A stretch of 64,000 bases of DNA from NCBI RefSeq assembly GCF_000016985.1, contig NC_009633.1, positions 4,693,539 to 4,757,538 on the forward strand, written 5' to 3'. Source of the DNA: Alkaliphilus metalliredigens QYMF. Its GTDB lineage: Bacteria > Bacillota > Clostridia > Peptostreptococcales > Natronincolaceae. Position numbers and translations under genes: made by a program. Positions 62,384-64,000 of this stretch are shown here, piece by piece. Position 1 is the first letter of the stretch. Each line of letters begins with the position of its first letter. Under the pieces are notes generated by a model. That model did not search any database. It had not been told where the DNA came from and saw only the letters and a program-made list of their open reading frames with translations.

Positions 62384-64000
62384 ATGAACAAATCAATTCG
62401 GTGGAAAATCATCATAATGTTGGTTATTCTAGTCACATTACCCACCCTATTTTTAGGGATGAACAGTTATCGTAATGCCACCAACATATTAGAGGAAGAG
62501 TTAAAATCAAGCTCACTTCAAGTGGTTGAAGGACTTGAAAGCTCCATGGACTTCTTTTTAACCGGTATGGAAAATGGTGTCGCTATGCTGAGTCAAGATG
62601 CCAATGCACAACAGATTTTAGATTTCCCTGACTACGAGCCATGGATGATGGGTACTTTTTCAAGTTATTTAGAGAATCATAGTAACGTTCTTAATGTATA
62701 CATAGGCACGGCAAAGGGGGATATGATGATTTACCCCGAAACTGAATTGCCCGAGGATTTTGACCCTCGAGCTCGTCCATGGTATGAGGTTGCAATTGCT
62801 GCGGATGATATCGCTTGGACTGACCCCTATGTTGATGCAGGTACTGGTCAATTAGTTGTAACCGTTGCCCATCCAGTTTACAACAGCTATGGAAGCAATG
62901 AGCTAGTAGGTGTTGTCGCCCTTGATGTTGCCCTAGGTTCCCTTGAAAGTCTTGTTCTTAACACATCATTAGGTCAAAGTGGTTATGTGTCCTTGACTAA
63001 TGGTGAAGGGGTTACCATGGTGCATCCAGATGCGGATCTAATTGGAGATATTATGCCCGTACCTACTTTATTAGAAAGTGTTCTATCAAATCAAAGTGGT
63101 GTTCAGGATTACGAAATGAACGGCGACTCACGGTTTGGCGTTTTTGATACCTTAGAGCAAACTGGATGGAAGCTAATAGGGGTGATGCGCCTTACTGAAA
63201 TTCAAGCAAATACCTCAACCCTTTTAAAGCAAGCTGTAATCACCGGTGGAATTTCCCTGATTGTTGCTCTTTTAGCCGGAATATTCTTTGCAGGCAAGCT
63301 AACAAAGCCTTTGAAATTACTTGTAAATGATATGAAGAAAATTGGATCCGGAGACTTTACAATCCAAAGTCAAGTCAAGTCCAATGATGAGGTAGGGGTT
63401 TTAGCCACTACCCTCAATGAAATGGTATCGGCTTTAAAAAGTCTGATTACCAATGTGCGAACTGTGTCTCAAGAAGTGAGTTCCTCCTCAGATACACTGG
63501 CGGCTACCTCCCAAGAAACAAGCGCATCCTCTGAAGAGGTTGCTAAAACCGTCGATGAGATTGCTAAGGGTGCATCGGATCAAGCCCAAGAAGCTGAAAA
63601 AGGTTCTCATATGATCGGTAATCTAGCAACTAAATTAACTCAATTAAATAAAGGATCTCAGGAAATGCACGCTCTTTCCTCCAGTGTGACCACGGCAAAT
63701 ACCAGAGGAATTGAAGCCATTGACTCTTTAACAGAAAAAACAGAGCATAATAAGTTGGCCATTGATCGTGTGGAAGGTGCCATCGGTGAATTAGATGTAA
63801 AGTCTCAATCAATCGGTGTCATCTTAGAAACCATTAGCTCCATTTCAGATCAAACCAATTTATTAGCTCTAAATGCTGCCATTGAAGCAGCACGAGCTGG
63901 CGAAGCTGGTAGAGGCTTTGCTGTTGTTGCCGATGAAATCCGTAAACTGGCTGAACAATCTGGTCATTCTGCTGATGAAATCCGCAGTATCGTTTTAGAT
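62384..64000 (+). CDS. Methyl-accepting chemotaxis protein with dCache sensor, truncated by window end
   Basis: The first 539 residues are visible and open to the edge. A short cytoplasmic start, TM1 (about 9-26), an extracellular dCache domain (about 30-280), TM2 (about 283-302), a HAMP domain and the start of the signalling hairpin ([19 protein letters not shown], about 493-511) are present. The dCache pocket has R131-x-W133-Y134, Y149-x-D151 and a later D181, which fits the amino-acid-binding dCache pattern, so an amino acid ligand is likely. AGGAGG precedes the ATG. It is divergent from the lipoprotein gene. Confidence 0.94.
   Translation, partial: MNKSIRWKIIIMLVILVTLPTLFLGMNSYRNATNILEEELKSSSLQVVEGLESSMDFFLTGMENGVAMLSQDANAQQILDFPDYEPWMMGTFSSYLENHSNVLNVYIGTAKGDMMIYPETELPEDFDPRARPWYEVAIAADDIAWTDPYVDAGTGQLVVTVAHPVYNSYGSNELVGVVALDVALGSLESLVLNTSLGQSGYVSLTNGEGVTMVHPDADLIGDIMPVPTLLESVLSNQSGVQDYEMNGDSRFGVFDTLEQTGWKLIGVMRLTEIQANTSTLLKQAVITGGISLIVALLAGIFFAGKLTKPLKLLVNDMKKIGSGDFTIQSQVKSNDEVGVLATTLNEMVSALKSLITNVRTVSQEVSSSSDTLAATSQETSASSEEVAKTVDEIAKGASDQAQEAEKGSHMIGNLATKLTQLNKGSQEMHALSSSVTTANTRGIEAIDSLTEKTEHNKLAIDRVEGAIGELDVKSQSIGVILETISSISDQTNLLALNAAIEAARAGEAGRGFAVVADEIRKLAEQSGHSADEIRSIVLD

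Overview
The window reads as chromosome of a low-GC, spore-forming, anaerobic Clostridia, most like Alkaliphilus or a relative. That judgement rests on gene content: SpoIIR, a complete gerA-type operon, a SipL-like SPOCS/LysM spore protein, formate-tetrahydrofolate ligase, an arginine deiminase operon, and two UGA-decoded selenoprotein genes. It is a judgement by eye, not a database result. About 54 protein genes are visible, mostly on the minus strand, and nearly all have strong Shine-Dalgarno sequences. I see no rRNA, tRNA, CRISPR array, insertion sequence or prophage.

Region 1 (1-10.5 kb) is the most interesting. A minus-strand operon runs ftcD-like formiminotransferase, fhs, hydantoinase/dihydropyrimidinase-like amidohydrolase, isochorismatase-like cysteine hydrolase, ubiX, ubiD, and a BMC shell protein cut by the window edge. 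A cyclase-family hydrolase is divergent from it, and a PucR regulator and a formimino-THF cyclodeaminase (fchA-like) follow. Together these are the enzyme types needed to ferment xanthine by the classical clostridial 4-aminoimidazole/formiminoglycine route: ring opening, carbamoyl removal, decarboxylation, formimino transfer to THF, and ATP recovery by formyl-THF synthetase. The shell gene implies that part of it is housed in a microcompartment.

Region 2 (10.6-28.9 kb) is largely cell wall and sporulation: DUF1934, D-Ala-D-Ala ligase, SpoIIR, a set of TM2-like membrane proteins with DUF3231 and CBO0543-type proteins, a germination operon (small membrane protein, GerA, GerC and two tandem GerB), a nucleotidyltransferase, a GntR regulator, IspE, a SipL-like protein and a large exported YcdB/SLH protein.

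Region 3 (29-41.3 kb) holds the arginine deiminase operon arcA-argF-arcC, Veg, a SpoIID-amidase fusion, MarR, a 54-residue zinc ribbon, a divergent pair of selenoprotein genes (HesB-like with Sec32, peroxiredoxin with Sec43), leucyl aminopeptidase, NhaC, a GNAT protein and a double FMN-binding-domain protein.

Region 4 (41.5-53 kb) is transport: pstSCAB-phoU behind six 11-bp-phased PhoP-box repeats, an MBL hydrolase, an EamA permease, a hairpin-dense 170-bp block that may be an unannotated RNA, and an iron fbpABC-type operon with Fur-box-like sites.

Region 5 (52.5-64 kb) has fabG-thiolase, an AI-2E family permease, DUF421, TruA, an adjacent glutamate-cysteine-ligase-like and ATP-grasp ligase pair, a beta-propeller lipoprotein, and the start of a chemoreceptor that runs off the window end.
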